Source: an uncultured Clostridia bacterium
GTDB lineage: Bacteria > Bacillota > Clostridia > Oscillospirales > Oscillospiraceae
Assembly: GCA_946619065.1 (NCBI GenBank)
Contig: CAMOLY010000049.1
Coordinates: 1-8,144, forward strand
DNA: 8,144 bases
Direction: 5' to 3'
Part shown: in pieces, positions 6,494 to 8,144 of the stretch
How the letters are laid out: each line of letters begins with the position of its first letter
Position numbering within the stretch: position 1 is the first letter of the stretch
Made by a program: the position numbers and the translations under genes
The notes under the pieces: generated by a model
What the model saw: the letters and a program-made list of their open reading frames with translations, nothing else
What the model was told of the DNA's origin: nothing
The model's database searches: none

Positions 6494-6504
6494 TATGCTA
6501 AAAT
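6476..6504 (+). promoter_or_regulatory. Promoter for yebC with extended -10
   Basis: TTGAAA (6476-6481) and TAAAAT (6499-6504) are 17 bases apart, and TG at 6496-6497 makes an extended -10. The RNA would start near 6511, about 28 bases before the ATG. The right arm of an inverted repeat (6486-6493) fills part of the spacer. Confidence 0.75.
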
Positions 6505-6538
6505 ATCTCGAAAGTAATATGGAAGGGATGAATTCTCA

Positions 6539-7276
6539 ATGTCCGGACATTCCAAGTGGCATAACATTCAAAAGACGAAGGGTGCGCAGGACGCCAAGCG
6601 CGCTGCGGCCTTTACCAAGATCGCGAAGGAAATGATCGTCGCTGTCAAAGAGGGCGGCGGATCCACCGATCCCAACAACAACTCCCGCCTTGCCACCGTT
6701 ATCACGAAGGCCAAAGCCGTCAACATGCCGAATGACAACATCAAGCGTGTGTTGGAGCGCGCGGCCGGCGCCGGCAGCGGCGACAACTACGAGGCAATCA
6801 CCTACGAAGGCTACGGCCCCGGCGGCATTGCCGTCATCGTCGAGACGATGACCGACTCTCGCAACCGTACCGCAGGCAGCATTCGCCACCACTTTGACAA
6901 GTACGGCGGAAACATGGGCACCTCCGGCTGCGTCTCCTGGAACTTCACCAAGAAGGGCGTTCTGGTGATCGACAACGAAGAGGAAGAGCTGGAAGAAGAC
7001 GCTGTGATGATGGACGCTCTCGATGCCGGCGCCGCCGACTTTGAGGCGGACGGCGACGTGTTCACGATCTACACGGAGCCTGATGATTTCAATGCGGTTG
7101 CTGAAGCCCTGGGCCAGAAGGGCTATACCTTCGAATCCGCCCAGATCGAGCAGGTCCCCAGCGAGTACAAGAAGCTCGAGAATCCCGAAGACGTCGAGAA
7201 CATGGAAAAGATGCTCGACGTGATGGACGATGACGACGACGTTCAGAACGTCTGGCACAACTGGGATCGCGACTGA
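6539..7276 (+). CDS. yebC: YebC/PmpR/TACO1-family protein
   Basis: The 245-residue protein carries the family hallmark MSGHSKWHNIQ at 1-11, then FTKIAKEM at 25-32, NMPNDNIKRVLERA at 62-75, YEGYGPGGIAVIVE at 89-102, DSRNRTAGSIRHHFDKYGGNMG at 106-127 and SGCVSWNF at 129-136. The C-terminal domain is acidic, with five consecutive Asp near 230-234. The family was long annotated as DNA-binding regulators. Work on the mitochondrial homologue TACO1 and on bacterial members points to a translation role, easing ribosome stalling at proline-rich stretches. The length is standard. AAGGG (6523-6527) lies 11 bases before the ATG, slightly longer than elsewhere in the window. An ATG at 6528 is out of frame. 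Its own promoter lies upstream and a strong hairpin lies downstream. Confidence 0.97.
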   Translation: MSGHSKWHNIQKTKGAQDAKRAAAFTKIAKEMIVAVKEGGGSTDPNNNSRLATVITKAKAVNMPNDNIKRVLERAAGAGSGDNYEAITYEGYGPGGIAVIVETMTDSRNRTAGSIRHHFDKYGGNMGTSGCVSWNFTKKGVLVIDNEEEELEEDAVMMDALDAGAADFEADGDVFTIYTEPDDFNAVAEALGQKGYTFESAQIEQVPSEYKKLENPEDVENMEKMLDVMDDDDDVQNVWHNWDRD

Positions 7277-7298
7277 TCCGCTCTACATCACAAAACCT

Positions 7299-7329
7299 GC
7301 GGAGCCTGTCCGGACTGAACAGGCTCCGC
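7299..7329 (+). terminator. Strong 11-bp hairpin between yebC and the CHR pair
   Basis: GCGGAGCCTGT (7299-7309) is perfectly complementary to ACAGGCTCCGC (7319-7329) around a 9-base loop. Only two T follow (then CCTGCG), so it lacks a proper U-tract. It may end the yebC transcript with help, attenuate the CHR genes, or stabilise the upstream 3' end. It begins 22 bases after the yebC stop and ends 11 bases before the next ribosome site. Confidence 0.55.
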
Positions 7330-7355
7330 TTCCTGCGCACAGGAGGAAATTCGCT

Positions 7356-7946
7356 ATGAAACACACGCCGGGGATGCTTTTGAGGCTGTTCTGGACCTTT
7401 TTCAGGATCGGTGCCTTTACCTTCGGCGGCGGCTACGCGATGCTGCCGCTGATCGAGAGCGAATGCGTCGAAAAGTACGGCTGGATCACCGGAGAAGAGC
7501 TGCTCCGTGTCACGGTGATCGCCGAGTCGACGCCCGGTCCGGTCGCCATCAACTGCGCCACCTTTGTGGGAAACAAGAAAGCCGGCTTTGCCGGTGCGCT
7601 TGCTTGCACTTTCGGGGTTGTTCTGCCTTCGTTTGTCATCATTCTCGCCCTGTCCTTCTTCCTGGACAGTTTTCTGGAAATCCCGCTGATTGCGAAGGCC
7701 TTCCGCGGCATCCGGATCGCAGTCGCGATTCTGATCCTCCGCGCCGGGCTTCGGATGCTGCTCCGGATGGAGAAAAAGCCGCTCCCACTGATTCTCTTCG
7801 GGGCCGCCTTTGCCGCGATGCTGGCCATCAGTATTTTCTCTCTGCCTGTTTCAACGATTGCTCTCCTTGGCGCTGCCGCCGCGGTCAGCCTCTCGATCAG
7901 CCTGGCAAAGGCCTGGCGTGAAAGAAAGGGCGGTGCCGGGCAATGA
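7356..7946 (+). CDS. chrA: Chromate-transporter (CHR) family half protein, first of a pair
   Basis: The 196-residue membrane protein is one CHR domain. It shows LFWTFFRIGAFTFGGGYAML at 11-30, PLIE at 31-34, ESTPGPVAINCATFVG at 57-72, and about five to six hydrophobic segments, for example at 82-105, 121-137, 145-163 and 166-183. In long-chain ChrA two such domains are fused; here each is a separate gene, as in the short-chain CHR pairs of Bacillus (ywrB/ywrA). Some family members export chromate, but the natural anion in gut-type anaerobes is unknown. I chose ATG 7356 because AGGAGG (7341-7346) lies 9 bases upstream; the open frame runs back into yebC, but those codons encode nothing recognisable. 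No separate promoter is visible after yebC. The stop overlaps the next gene as ATGA. Confidence 0.92.
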   Translation: MKHTPGMLLRLFWTFFRIGAFTFGGGYAMLPLIESECVEKYGWITGEELLRVTVIAESTPGPVAINCATFVGNKKAGFAGALACTFGVVLPSFVIILALSFFLDSFLEIPLIAKAFRGIRIAVAILILRAGLRMLLRMEKKPLPLILFGAAFAAMLAISIFSLPVSTIALLGAAAAVSLSISLAKAWRERKGGAGQ

Positions 7947-8144
7947 TCTATCTGGAATTGTTTTGGGGTTTTCTCAAGGTCGGCCTGTTTTCCTTCGGTG
8001 GCGCCTACGGTGCGATTCCGCTGATTCGTGAGGTCGTTCTCTCCTACGGCTGGCTGGACGACAGCGCGATTTCCTATATGATCGCGGTAAGCGAGAGCAC
8101 ACCTGGCCCGATTATGGTAAACCTTGCGACCTATATCGGCAGCA
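7943..8144 (+). CDS. chrA: Second CHR-family half protein (N-terminal part, runs off right edge)
   Basis: Sixty-seven codons are visible, overlapping the preceding stop by ATGA. The protein repeats the CHR signature of its neighbour: LFWGFLKVGLFSFGGAYGAIP at 6-26, PLIRE at 26-30, then ESTPGPIMVNLATYIG at 51-66. The two proteins align clearly over this stretch yet differ at many positions, as expected for the two halves of an antiparallel or heterodimeric transporter. The ribosome site is weak (AAAGGG at 7925-7930, 12 bases upstream), so translation is probably coupled to the first gene. About two thirds of the protein is outside the window. Confidence 0.9.
   Translation, partial: MIYLELFWGFLKVGLFSFGGAYGAIPLIREVVLSYGWLDDSAISYMIAVSESTPGPIMVNLATYIGS

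Noticed and set aside
7230..7355. ATG at 7230 as start of the first CHR gene
   Set aside because: It would lie inside yebC and read through the hairpin; the added residues match nothing, whereas ATG 7356 has AGGAGG 9 bases upstream.
1..8144. CRISPR array, tRNA, insertion-sequence ends or phage genes
   Set aside because: No spaced direct repeats, cloverleaf, transposase or integrase motifs, or phage-type proteins were seen on either strand.

Overview
This window looks like chromosomal backbone of an uncultured Clostridia-type Firmicute, plausibly from the Oscillospiraceae/Ruminococcaceae side. The reasons are a trmK gene directly joined to a Nif3-family gene (the Bacillus yqfN-yqfO order), a stand-alone DUF1858 protein, strong AGGAGG-type ribosome sites 8-9 bases before most starts, and GC-rich coding DNA with AT-rich promoters. 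This placement is inference from gene content. I saw no tRNA, rRNA, CRISPR array, insertion sequence or phage gene.

Layout. Positions 1-561 (minus strand) hold the N-terminal 187 codons of MutY, the adenine glycosylase, which runs off the left edge. It has no ATG, GTG or TTG start. About 140 bases of AT-rich DNA separate it from a divergent unit, and this gap carries two interlocking promoters. Rightward come an SLC45/sucrose-type MFS transporter (701-2341) and, 3 bases on, a membrane-anchored glycerophosphodiester phosphodiesterase (2345-3187). A small DUF1858 CxxC protein (3254-3463) follows with its own near-consensus promoter and its own intrinsic terminator. Next is a tightly packed trio: a MATE efflux pump (3533-4954), TrmK (4951-5655) and a Nif3-like dinuclear-metal protein (5652-6431), joined by two ATGA stop/start overlaps. 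YebC (6539-7276) has its own promoter. Last is a split chromate-transporter-family pair (7356-7946 and 7943 to the right edge), also joined by ATGA.

How they fit together. MutY protects DNA from 8-oxoguanine mispairing, and TrmK and YebC act on tRNA and translation. The MFS and GDPD genes are clearly co-translated and may take up and then process a substrate, but that link is inferred. Most of the window is ordinary housekeeping and transport. The parts that merit a second look are the missing MutY start codon, the interlocked divergent promoters, the roughly 115-residue outward-facing insert in the MFS protein, the palindrome or inverted-repeat arm placed inside two promoter spacers, and the paired half-size CHR proteins. 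I did not find convincing evidence for a wholly new system.
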